A DNA stretch of 64,000 nucleotides from Macropodus opercularis (Eukaryota; Chordata; Actinopteri; Anabantiformes; Osphronemidae). The notes under the pieces were generated by a model. It was not told the DNA's origin, ran no database searches, and saw nothing but the letters and a program-made list of their open reading frames with translations. Position 1 is the stretch's first letter. The number at the start of each line of letters is the position of its first letter. The DNA lies in the NCBI GenBank assembly GCA_030770545.1, contig JAUCMP010000028.1:16582001-16646000 (forward strand), written 5' to 3'. Of this stretch, positions 37,301 to 48,400 are shown in pieces. A program made the position numbers and the translations under genes.

Positions 37301-40300
37301 TCTCTGTAGCATCACATAGGTACAGAGTGAATTCTTCTACAAGAAATATTTTTTATCCACATAAGTAAAAGAATGATTGAAGTTGCGTGTTCGCTTTGAA
37401 TGCTAAGAAATTCACACCTATTTTCTGCATTGCTCCAGCTCCAGCGTCCGAATCGTTGTTTACATGGAAGTACTATCCCAGTGTCTTAGTTTTCATGTTT
37501 AAAAATGCCTCAACATGTTTCCTGGAGGAACCGGGAGCCAAACCACGGACCCCGACCCCGCAACGCTGCTTTTCCTAATGATCCTGATTCTACTGTACCT
37601 CAGCTACGGACAGCGGCGACTGGGCCAAACGAGGCTTCTCGGAGAGACACCTCATTACGTGAACTGCTGCTTAAATGCAGCTAAAACAAGCTCAGTGGCT
37701 TTCAGTTTAGTTTCAGCTTTCAGTGACACCTGCTGCTCACAACCCAAATTTTAGTGGAAAGAGCTTGTGAAACAGCATAAAGTCTAGTCTCCATATCACT
37801 ACTGCATGTGTGTATGATGTCCTAAGCTTTTCCTAAGCTTGAAGTCGTCATGTGATTTGATGCGGCCAGCACAATAAAGGCTTGTTTCTGATATTTCATT
37901 CATTGAGATCATTTTGTTTCTTCAAACGAAATATAACATGTTAACATGTCAACATGTTAGTACCGTACTTACTCTCGCCTCTGCGTAAAGATGCTGTCGA
38001 TGCTTTCAGCCTCACTGTCATTCTGATCTTTCAACTGGGATGGAAGAGGAAGGAACATTGAAGCACTGGGAGAACAGGCTTTCCAGCAAAAAGAAACATC
38101 ACTTATCACCCATGTGACTTACAGCGTTGTAGTCGTTGATCATTTCCTCCATCTCTGTGTTGGTGTTTAGCTTGTCCACCAGCTTGCAATGAAAGAATAC
38201 ACAACAATTGTATGTTATATATCTGTAGACAGGTTGTATGTAGGAACTGGAAGACAGATTATTTAAACAAGTAATACAGTAAAATGTATTTGACAGCTGT
38301 TTACCATGTTGTAATCTGCAAGCTGGCCTTGTAAATCCTTAATCTCTCCAGCAAGACCTTCGGCTCTAAAGGATAAAAGACCACACATTGGCATCTACAC
38401 GTTTGTCATATAAATACATTTCCACTACGGACTTCTTTGGATCTGCTGCTCACAGTGGTTAAGTAAACTACATTTGCATTGTAAAGACCTTAAATCTGAT
38501 GGAACACAGTAGTAAACTCACTTTTTCTCATAGGAGAGGTAGACAGAGTTCTCCTGGTTGTAGTTGTCAATCTCTTTGTGCAGTTTACTGGTCTCTGTTG
38601 TCAGCTCATTGATCTTACTCCTGCATCAAACAAAGGAACTTGTTTTTCCATGATGACAGAGCAGCATGTAACGTGTGCTTAGGATGGGAGCAGCTGCTGG
38701 ATACAGTAGTTTCAAGGTTATCTCAACAACAGTCAGTTTGATCCTTTTTCCAAGATGGCGCTGCAGGCGCAGCAGCTAGTTACCACAGCTCTCTCCTCTC
38801 TTTCACCATTTCTCTTCTTTTCTGTTGTTTGTTGGCCTGTTTTACAGGTTTTCTTTATTGTGGTCAAATCCTGTTTGTGCAGAGAGGGAGACCACCTTCA
38901 TCATCTTTCTGTCTTTCAACCTGGCTGCAGCAGGAGTACAGGGAGTGTAGCCTCATGTGTTTCACTGAAACGTGGCTGAACGCATCCACACCAGACTCTG
39001 TGGCTTGGATGGATTTATGGGAGTTTGGGAGAGACTGGCTGTGTTTACTAAGGAGAGATGGTGCAACCCGGCCCTCGTCTTAGTTAAGGAACAAGTCTGC
39101 AGCCGGGACGTCTCTAACAACGAGCCCTGGGTGACCTCTGGGTTGCCTTAACCTCCCACCTGATGAAGACCATGGAGGGGCTCATCAGTGGACAACTGAT
39201 CCCTCACCAACAGGCCACAGTACGTGAGGCTACCATCCGTGTGTCTGAGGTGGTGGTTTCAGGGGACGGTTCTCTCACTGTTCCTCTTCACTCTCTACAC
39301 ATCGAACTTCACATACAACACCAGCAGGTGTCACCTCCAAAAGTTCTCAGATGACTCGGCCATTGTTGGGGAACGAGCTGGATACAGGTCGTCATCAGGG
39401 ACTTTGTAGACTGGTGTAAGAGCAACAACCTGCTTAAACACCAGGAAGACGAAGGAGATGGAGACTGACATCCAGAGGAAACCACCACATCACACACTAG
39501 TGAGCATCCAGGGCTCAGACATGGAGACAGTCTGAAGGACCTGGTGTTCACCTGAACCGTGAACTGGACTGGACTCAACAGTGACGTCCTGAACTAGAAG
39601 GACCAACGTGGCTCCAGCTGCTGAGACTGACTCCTCTGCAGGGAGCAGCCTCTGTGAGGACACTCTGTGACTCTGTGTCTGTGGGGAGCAGGCAGCAGGA
39701 CACAAAGAGACTCAACCAGCTGCTCAGGAGGTTCTGTCCTGGCTCCACCGGACTCTGGAGGACGTGGCCAAGCTGACGTCCATCGTGGACGATGCTTCTC
39801 ACTGCGTCAGACAGTGGAGACTGATCCAGAGTCAGTGGAGGAAGGAGCCACAGAGCCTTCAGTCCACTGTTAGACTGAACAACCAACCAGTCCATCAGCC
39901 ACCGTGCAGATCATCTGCTGTAGTTTACTTGGGTACAGTATTTTGTATTTGTAAAAATTGTAAATTTGTATAATGGATCGTTTTCATTGCACACGCTCCT
40001 CTTTCCTTCTTTTGCATTAATTGTTTGTAGCTGTTGTAACAACTGAATTTCCCCACTGTGGGATCAGTACAAACTGATCTTATCTTATAATGACTATGGG
40101 AGGCCATTAGCTTGTCTTACCTGAGAAGGCCCAAGTAGTATGACTTATCCAGAATCTGCCTCTGTGGTCCTTTTGTAGATGGAAAGACGTTGACATGATG
40201 ACAAAACCAAAGGAAGGAACAATGTGTTAGTCTAACATTGGAAACATCTCTGTGTGAAAGGTGAGCTTCTCATTAAAACCTACCTTTCATGCCAGTCTTC

Positions 40301-40866
40301 ATCCCACTGAGCCCATGCTGGGTGACAGGTCTGTCAGTTACTTTGATCTGTGCTGACAAGACCCCAGGGGTGCTGATGGGGATCCCACCCCTCATACCTG
40401 GATGCCCACTTGTGCCAGGAACCATCTGCATTAAGGTGGACTCATTAAACCAGACGTTCTACTTGTTCAATGCAGAAACTATTAACGGAAAGCCGGGTGT
40501 GAGGGTTAATGTCAGCTCCCACACTGATAAGCCATGACGTGACTGGCTGCTGTTCTTAATCAAATACAGCAAATGATGATGAAAACACAGCTAAAACCAA
40601 GCACTGCTCAAAAAGAATACAATTATTAAATTTGTACATGTATGTGCAGGAGTACACGTTACTTGGAACTAACCGTTTGGTAGCAGTGCTTAAAGCAGAG
40701 TTAAATCCCTTTCAAACAAATGAGTCTGCTGTTAAATTACCCCGGTGGCAACTCGTATAGCGGTAGGAGGAGGCCGAATGGCTGTTGGGGGCCTTCCGGC
40801 CCCGTGAGCTGCAGATCCGCTGCGGCTCATCGGTCGGCCAACGCTTGAAGGAGGCCGCTGGCTCAT
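31361..40866 (-). CDS. ift74: Intraflagellar transport protein 74 homolog
   Basis: Core IFT complex B subunit; with IFT81 it binds tubulin and supports cilium assembly. Nineteen coding exons: 40741-40866, 40284-40425, 40121-40169, 38522-38620, 38305-38365, 38123-38182, 37973-38034, 34143-34281, 33895-33957, 33667-33810, 33411-33451, 33236-33315, 32949-33002, 32610-32707, 32389-32515, 32142-32305, 31908-32033, 31726-31786, 31361-31476. Their lengths sum to 1812 nt, giving 603 codons against 600 in human. The N-terminus (residues 1-100) is basic and Arg/Pro/Ser-rich (PPSSVGRPMSRSGSAAHGAG), as in the family. GPQRQILDKSYYLGLLR and SKINELTTETSKLHKEID follow, then coiled coil to about residue 560. 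The end has WQHLEQNNFVMKEF, then IASKSQESDY and VAEYNKSLID. The last junction fuses T|TC to give the conserved Phe. A non-coding 5' exon is likely, because a ttttag acceptor lies just before the start exon. Confidence 0.96.
35484..37229 (+). CDS. lrrc19: Leucine-rich repeat-containing protein 19, single-pass membrane protein nested in an ift74 intron
   Basis: Six exons: 35484-35576, 35675-35910, 36070-36181, 36342-36429, 36654-36812, 36871-37229; they join in frame to 348 codons (human 370). Exon 1 is a signal peptide (MGRSGQTLLLLWPIAVV). Exons 2-3 hold leucine-rich repeats (LAELYLDGNQVAAVP, LRVLSLTRNNLS, LTHLDLSHNLLTGFP). Exon 4 opens the C-terminal cap with NPWNCSCPLL, and exon 5 supplies further Cys and a Thr/Pro-rich stalk. 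A membrane segment lies at residues about 241-262, followed by WYKLYHNYRHRR and an acidic cytoplasmic tail of about 85 residues. Mammalian LRRC19 is reported as an epithelial/kidney receptor-like protein that can activate NF-kB. Location within an ift74 intron in antisense orientation matches the mammalian arrangement and supports orthology. Confidence 0.92.
37873..37878 (+). terminator. lrrc19: lrrc19 polyadenylation signal
   Basis: AATAAA about 640 bases after the lrrc19 stop codon and about 95 bases before the next ift74 exon, so lrrc19 fits entirely within the ift74 intron 34282-37972. Confidence 0.65.
38748..40088 (+). mobile_element. Decayed LINE retrotransposon (EN + RT remnants, L2-like), in an ift74 intron
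   Basis: A non-LTR element antisense to ift74. It starts with CAAGATGGCGCTGCAGG, a YY1-like 5' motif seen in LINE promoters. An endonuclease fragment near 38955 reads CFTETWLNASTPDS. A reverse-transcriptase fragment at about 39250-39375 reads QGTVLSLFLFTLYTS and CHLQKFSDDSAIVG, containing the catalytic F-x-D-D. A downstream fragment near 39764 reads AKLTSIVDDASH. The 3' end has a GAATTTCCCCACTGTGGGAT motif and a short atcttatcttat tail, the usual end of fish L2-like LINEs. The copy is about 1.3 kb, internally deleted and frameshifted, so inactive. Clade assignment is from memory of the motifs. Confidence 0.85.
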
Positions 40867-41140
40867 GGTGCCTAAAACCCAACAACAGGCAGGAAGGACA
40901 ATCATCAGGGAACGTCCTGACTGGGACATGATTTCATGCCTGGTGCACGAATAAAAGATGTACTGAACCATCTGTGTCCGCAGCCGAGAGATGGCTGTGC
41001 TGTGAACACACACTTAGTCCTACAACCTACAGCTGACTCCGTTATGTGGGATTAGCTGGTAACACTTTGCTTCGGGTGTCAAGTTAACGTCATCCTGTAG
41101 CCTATTAGCATTAGCCTTAGCTAACGTCATGTGGCGTTTG

Positions 41141-41162
41141 GCTAGCTAGCTAGCTAGCTAGC
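41141..41162. repeat. (GCTA)n tandem repeat
   Basis: Five and a half GCTA units about 275 bases upstream of the ift74 start codon. Confidence 0.95.
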
Positions 41163-41559
41163 ACTGGGACTAATAAACAACGTCAACATGGACACGAACG
41201 GGCAACAATGAACAACTGTTCATAAAAACATAAAAACTGTTCTGCCTACTAGGCTGCTGCGTTAGCTTGGTTAAGCCTGGTTCAGGTTCTGGTCCTGGTT
41301 CAGTCCTTTCAGGTCGTGGTCGTTGTCAGTTCAGGTAATAACCGGACTGCAGCGTCTCATTTAGTTGGTTGCATCTATGCGAGAATGTTGTAAGAATGTA
41401 AAAAGAAGCAGAAGAAAGTCGACGACTGCACGCGATGTTGACGTTGCCCCAGCAACCGTCTTCTTCTCTGAAAAGCAAACGAAGATTAAGACGCTGCTGC
41501 CCCTAACGTCGAGCAGAGGACACTACAGGCCTAGAGACGAGCAAACCGACCAGTTAGGC

Positions 41560-41637
41560 TCATTCAGGGTCATCCAGGGTCACTCAGGTCATCCAGGGTC
41601 ACTCAGGTCATTCAGGGTCACTCAGGTCATCCAGGTC
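41560..41637. repeat. Short minisatellite with a unit of about 19 bp
   Basis: Repeated blocks of GGTCACTCAGGTCATYCAG, about four imperfect copies, alternating CATTCAGGGT/CATCCAGGGT variants. Confidence 0.9.
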
Positions 41638-42436
41638 CTAACCTCAGTGCATCAACACAGTGAAGCCTGTATTTCAACAGGAAGTTCTTCTACTGCACAT
41701 ATCAAACCCCTCACAGATGCACATTTGATCAATTCTAAAGATCACATTTGCAGATTTGTTTATGCGAAATGTTTATTCTGGTCACAGATGCAGCTTTTCT
41801 TCTTCGCCGTCGTTGGGTTTAGGGCAGTCGGCCTCCCACGTGTTGCTGCCACCTCCTAGTTTACATCTCTCCCCAAACTCACTCGCATCAATCAGTCTCG
41901 TTCTTTTCACAAACCCGAATCGCTTGGGTCACATTTCCAGGGTTTCCTCCACAAATATAGGCTGCGTTTGAAACGCACTGGGTTCTACCGTCTAGCTCTT
42001 ATGTGATTATAGATGCTTTTCATGGCGGAGGACCACAGAGGAGATACATGGATGTGGTGAAGGAGGACATGAAGGTAGCTGGTGTGGGAGGAGAGGAGGC
42101 AGACCACAGGGTGAAATGGAGGAAGATGACGCGCCGTGGCCCCTGAAAGGGAGAAGGTCATGGTGGGCGTTCGCGTCCTGTCCACTAGGGGGCAGCGTGG
42201 CGACATCTAAATAATAAGAAGCAGTACTTGAGCAACAAAGGTCAGAGAGGATGAGGTTACACCACAATGGTTTGAGGTGGTTTTAGGAGAGAACCTCACA
42301 TGTTTTTACAGTAAATTCAAAAAGCTTCCCTGGAAATAACCTGCATTTGATCATCAGCTGCCAATGTCTTTGTCATTTGTCAGCTCTACACTTAACTCTA
42401 AAAGAGAAAGTTCACACAAACAAGAGTTTAGTCCGT

Positions 42437-45405
42437 TTTATTTCATGTTTGATAATCACATCACTAATTAACAAGGAATCACAATAAACACTTTTGTCCA
42501 AACCAAAAAATAAAAGAAAATAAAATTAAATGAAAACACACAGACACACACACACACACACAAACAAACAATGAGGAAGTTCTGCAAGTAACATAAAGTC
42601 AACCTAACTCATCCCACTGTTGTTTTCCAGGACGCTCTGCGGGTCCAGTAGGTTCGTTAGCTAGTGTTAACGCTTGCGTGGTGGCAGTAGCAGAAGCTCC
42701 ACAGTGGCCTGACAGGACAAATGTGGCAGCTACAGGTTTAACCTCAACTAGGACGCGAGGGTCTCGGCGTGTGACCCTCGATGGCAGGCTGCTGCTCTGG
42801 AGCTGCCAGTGCCTGGATATGCAGCACTGGATCCACTCTACGTGGCCCTGCGCCGACCTCTAAAGCTAGTGTCGCTTTGTGTCCACTGGGATAAACAGCG
42901 TCTATTATGGGCTGTTAGCTTCAGTCCCTCTCCTCATTGTTCATCATTTAAAACTTCAGTCATCGTCATACAACTAAAACTTTTCTTCTTAGGAAAGGGC
43001 TGATGGGCACGACTGACTCATTTATGTGCACTATAAACTTCAAATGTTAAGTATTAATTCATTAAGCTCTATGTCACCAGTTCAGCGTTTCTACATGAAG
43101 CCGGTTTTGCAGCACCTTAAATCAAATCTGATACGAGATTTTGAAGACTTTCAATTTGATGTCCTGCTCACACAAAATCCACAGCAGAATTCACGAACCT
43201 GCTGCCCCGAATCAAAAGCATAACCTTCGACCATAAGCGCACAACCAGCGTGGGACTCCAGGAACAGAGTGATAAATACATGTACAAAAGGGCTGCGTCT
43301 TCATCTCACCTCATCATCATCCCCCGTTTTTCTAACCCTGGGAGAGAAAATGACAGACTTCTCCATTTTCTCATCCTAATAATCACAATTTTAGCCATAA
43401 TCATCTGGAGAAAACACTTTCTGCCCTTAAATCCATCAAAGGTACATGAACATATACGCTTAACAATCTTGATATGCAGCCAATGCAGTTGCAGGTTTTT
43501 TCTGTGTCTTCGGCCATTAAGAGTGCATCATCAATAAAACATCTATATACATCCGTGTGCAATTTTAATAAGAGTAGTAAATACGGGGATAAAAGCAAAG
43601 CTGAGCCACGAGGAAAGCTCGTCAGCTACTGTAGGTCACAAAGAAAGCGATTAAGCTACTGGTTACGGCTGCTTTTAGCAACTCTCTCTCCTCAGACATC
43701 TGCCCTCGAAGTAAATTCCTCTTTCATCTGTGTTCATAAAAGTAAAGTGAAGTTAGCGGTGGTGGAACACACTGATAACGGTTTCCTTGTTTCAAATCGC
43801 TCGTAGCACGCAACCACTCCATCCGTGAGCCCTCTGCAAAATATCAAAGCATTAAGGTGCAGTGTAGCTGAGCCAACGCTTCCTCACAAATCATTAGTAA
43901 AGGGACAGTCTGGAGTGTTCTGCAGTTCCAAGCCATGTCCAGGGCTCAAATCAGTGAACCCAAATAAGAGAAGCGTCTCCACTGTACAGGATATGACGCG
44001 TGCACTGGAAATCAAAAGGCAAAGCCCGGACGTACTGTGGCCCGTTAGACCTGTTCCCTAACTAGTGCTGGGTATCAGGCGTCGCTGAAACACATTATAT
44101 GATGGTTCAAATAATACAGCGTCCGGCTCCCTGGACCTTCACGGAGCCGTCCATCAGCTCTTTGTTTTGGTTGCAGCCTGTTGATTTTGGTTCATCGTGG
44201 CCATTTACCAGACACAAACTCATACATTTATTACTGGAGGTGATGATGTGATTTGTGTTCGCTGCTCTGGTCCAGTAGGCTTTTGTGTCGGTGCTCATTG
44301 TGGAACTGCTGATGATCCAGCCCTCGTTATGACACTACACTAAAAACGATGCGCGCTGCAAAACAAGCTAACACTCAAACGAAGTCCCAGCCGTTAGTCG
44401 ACGCCTGGATTAAAGGAACGCAGCAGAGAAACACACAAGCTTTCACCTCATCACGTGATTCAACTAAAAGGACAGAAGCGAGTTAGTCACTTATGATATT
44501 CTCTGTTAGCAGGTTCCTCACTCACTCGGGTTTCAGGTAAGAAGGACAGGAGGCACATACGAGACACACGTCACCATCCGTCCACTCGTCTCCCTCCCTT
44601 AAAGCTTCGCTACCTACTCTATTGCTTGTCAAAGGCTTTCGGGTGTCAACGCATCATTCCCTCACGATGTGAAACACCCCTTGAATACTGGTTTACCCTT
44701 CCAGCAAAACCTCCCTCCACACTTTCTTTCTCTCAATCTCTTCTCACCCTTCTCTGTGTCTTTATTAACAAAATCCTGTGCGTGTTTCCAAGATCTTCTA
44801 AGTGCTATCAGAAGAAAAGGCTGTCTGCTGTATTGCTTACACAGGAAGGAACGGAAACAACAGAAACCTTGTCCAAGAAACAAAAGCTATGAGGAAGGAA
44901 AGAAAATAAGATCCGAACAGAACACAACTGGACGATTTTGTCACTCAAACACATCACAAACACAGAGAGTAAAGAGTTAAACATCCTAAAACAATTTCAA
45001 ACAGCCTACATGTTGTTTGTCAGCTTGGTTATGGGAAGTGATTCATGATGAAGATGAGATTTACTATGATGTTACAGAGTTAAGTGATCACTGGGAACAA
45101 ACGGAGCCTACGGTCACAGGGGAAAGAGAAGCCGAGTGCGTGGCTGCAAGGTCTCCTCAGACGAGGAGACGACCACCAGGAAGCGGGAGGAGGGTCCAGC
45201 TGAAACCCGGCGATTCCAGGTCAGCCAGACAAAAGACAAAAGCACATTTCTACCTACATGCTGTAGGTGCCCACCAAAGTCAGTTGAGCCAGATATTAGA
45301 GGATGGCGGCCAAGAAGGTGACGTGACAGTGGAGGCATGAAGGTGACGTTTGAGGGAGCCAAGGATTAAATAGGTGACAGTTTTCAACGAATTCACGATC
45401 ACGTG
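42437..45405 (-). other. map4: Probable map4 3' UTR
   Basis: Nearly 3 kb without a credible coding exon follows the longer map4 stop at 45406-45408. Minus-strand AATAAA signals occur at 44760-44765, about 44227 and 42437-42442, so several 3' ends are possible. A (CA)n run lies at 42544-42562. Confidence 0.5.
42544..42562. repeat. (CA)n microsatellite
   Basis: About nine CA units in the probable map4 3' UTR. Confidence 0.9.
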
Positions 45406-48400
45406 TTAAGGAAGTGCCGTCGTCACCTGAAGATGCAGCAGGGAGGGGGCAGAGGGGCAGCAGCCTGCACAAGCTAACGATTCAACGAGGGAAACGCTGC
45501 GAGGAGCCGGGAGGTGGTGGTCTGGGTTGTTGTGTAGGGAGTAGGACGAGCTATATGTGTGAGAGCGGCTGGTGTCCTGAAGCGCTGTCCAGGTGACGAT
45601 GTCAGCGCCGTGGTCCGTGCGAGAGCGAGCTTTCTTGCGGAAGTTGAGCTTGAAAGACTCAATCTGCAGCAGAAACGTTTGAAAGAAAAGGGGGAAGGAG
45701 GAGAAAGGGACAAAGAAAAAGTACACAGAGGAGAAGACAGGGAGGGGAGGTGGTGTTGTCGGGGGTGGGATGAGGAGGGCAGAGGGACAGCAGAGTTAGA
45801 TGCCTGCAAGATAAGAAGTCGAAAGACGACGGTGTAGTCAGGAGCTGGACTGCAGACAGATGAACACAGTCAGATTTACCCTGCAGCCAAGACACTCTGG
45901 CCTCAGTTCAGATGAAAGCTAAGCTCTCAGTACGTCTCTTCTGCCGTTTGGCTGCGTTACCTCCTGCCGGGGCTTGTACACACACAAACTTACTTGTCTC
46001 TGGGATGCGTGAGTCCAGAGCCTGGGGCTCCTTGAGGCCCTCGCTACCACAGGGAGCCCCGTCCTTCAGCCCGTTTTCCTGGGCAGAGGGGCTCCCGGTC
46101 TGCCCCGGCTCGGAGCCTGGGGCCGGGGCGCCACTCAGGGGAGTCCCCTCTGTTGTCTCCTGGCCCCCCTCAGCCTAGAAACACACAGCAGGGCGTGTCA
46201 ATCGGTGAGGATGGGGATGGAACAACCTGGCTCCAAATCTGTTAGACTGAGAGTAATGTGGTACATTAGCGGGCGCGTCTCACTAAGACCTGGAGCCAGA
46301 CTTGGGCGGAGAAAGAATAAAAAAAGTCAAATCAATTCATACACACATAACACGGACCAAATGAACGAACACGTCTGATCACAGTCACAAAAACAAAACA
46401 AAAAAGCAGATGCAGCGTGTGAAGAAATGGTGCTTCTGTCTGAATTACTACATTATTCTAGCTTAGAGCAATGGAACAGCACATGCTATGCATCTATATA
46501 TTTAATACAGTCATCGGTTTGTACACACAGATCGATAACCTACAAAGTGGACGCTCATCACTCGAGGGACAGTGTTTACAAATGAAATACTAAATATCAT
46601 CTGGGGAGATCCTATCCTAGCTGTCGCTATGGTGATGACGATCGGTCAGTAAGCAGTGCATGGAGATGATGAGCACGTGGCGGATGCGATCACAGACACC
46701 AATGGAGCGGCTTAGGCTGAGGGGACAGGTGACATCGTATCTGACAGGTTCAGCCAAAGCTGTTTGAGCCAGTTTGGACCTACAGCCAACATGTCAGCTT
46801 TGTTCTCTGTCTCACTGTCTTCTCGGGTTTTCCTTTCACATGTGTCGGACACCGCTGAGCTGAGCTGAGCCCTGCTGGGGAGAGATGCTTCAGGTCGCTG
46901 CAGACGTCCTGTGACAGACCGTCAACATCATCGGCGCCTGTAGCTCGGAGGCAGTGCAGGATGACACGAGCCCGGGCGTCGAACAATAAAAGTATGAAAC
47001 GTGTCAAAGCGATTTGTGCTACTGCTGTACAACCAGGGATGAAGGGTCTGAGTCAGCAGCTGTGTCCTTCAGAAAGCCTTGGTTGTGATGCTTTAAGTTG
47101 TCCGGTTTAAAGCGGTCAAAGCCACACCGTCAGTCCCAGCGTCAGGGCAGACACTGGCTAACGTAGGGGTTCCTGTGCTGAGACTCACCTTGATGCTTCC
47201 TCCCCCGGGGGAATGGCTCACGTTGTCCATGGAGCCCACTTTGGACTGAGCCTTTTCCCTGAACTTCACTTTGTGGGACTCGATCTTCACGTCCCCACCG
47301 CCTGCAGCAGAAAACTGAATTAGTGGTAACGCATGTGCCAGAGGAGCCTGATGAGCCAGTTCTGGTTCCGTGTCGTCCTGGAGCCGACCTCTGCTCTGAG
47401 AACCTGAGTTCAGCCTTTGGTGCGTTTGGTGACCGATGCTTTAAACAGACCAGGATGACGTCTGACAGGTGACTTAAGCTTTCAGTCAAGGTACAGCGTG
47501 TCTTCCTGTGTCATGTACTGGCTGATCTCCAGACCAGAGTGTTACTGGTCTGGACTGTCAGCAACCCAGGAATGGAAGCATGTCATCACGTTGCACCGCA
47601 CCCCAACTACAAAAAGGTTTGAAAAGTGAAACCCACCTAAACTTCCTACCCAACGAGCACACGCCTGTTTCTTCCGTGTACCTAATAAAGTGGCCAGACA
47701 CTAACACAGAGGTCATAACGTTATTCCCAGCTCACCAGGCTTGTGCTTGATGTTGTCCTTGGAGCCGCACTTTGACGTCACTTTGCTCAAATCCACCTTC
47801 TTGTTGAGAATCTGCACCTGTCAAGTTTCACACATCAGGAGTCTCATCAGGAATCATGCTGCAGGCCTCCTCGACTGAAATGAACATCCTCACGGAACAT
47901 TCAACACCACATCCTACTGATCTGATATAATTGGGTGCGATGCAGTGATTGAAGGGTAAAATGGAGGCAGCAAAAGGAGAAGCTCAGGACAGAACTGTGT
48001 CTTTTCAGAAAGCTAGAAAACCCAAATGGACGGGACAGACAGAGCCAATCAGATCTGGTGTTAGGCAAGTTAGTGACAGGTCAGCAGGACATGGGAAGAG
48101 AAGCAGGGGTCTGTGAAGCAGGTCCCGGGTACGGACTGTACACTTGCTCTCATGCTGGTCAATGATCTGTGTTTCTGGTGTCTGCGTCCATTCTCTGCTT
48201 AAAGAGTTTGTTTCTTCGGCTAACTGGCCCGTGCGCGGGAGCTCTGGTCACGGGCCAGGCAGTACTTACGTTCCCTCCACCTGGAACATGCTTCATATTA
48301 TCCTTGGAGCCCAAGCGTGATGTGACGTGGCTGAAGTCCAGCTTTTTGGAGACTATGTGAACCTACATAGACACAGCATAGCAGCAAGAGGGGAGAAAAG

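Larger units (their letters stand above)
40872..42436. other. Intergenic region: ift74 promoter side and tail of map4
   Basis: This stretch should contain the ift74 promoter and any non-coding first exon. Short tandem repeats occur at 41141-41162 and 41560-41637. A minus-strand AATAAA near 41772 is a further possible end for map4. No coding gene is recognised. Confidence 0.55.

Noticed and set aside
42437..45405. Several 80-110 codon frames on both strands
   Set aside because: Low-complexity or random-looking translations in what is best read as the map4 3' UTR.
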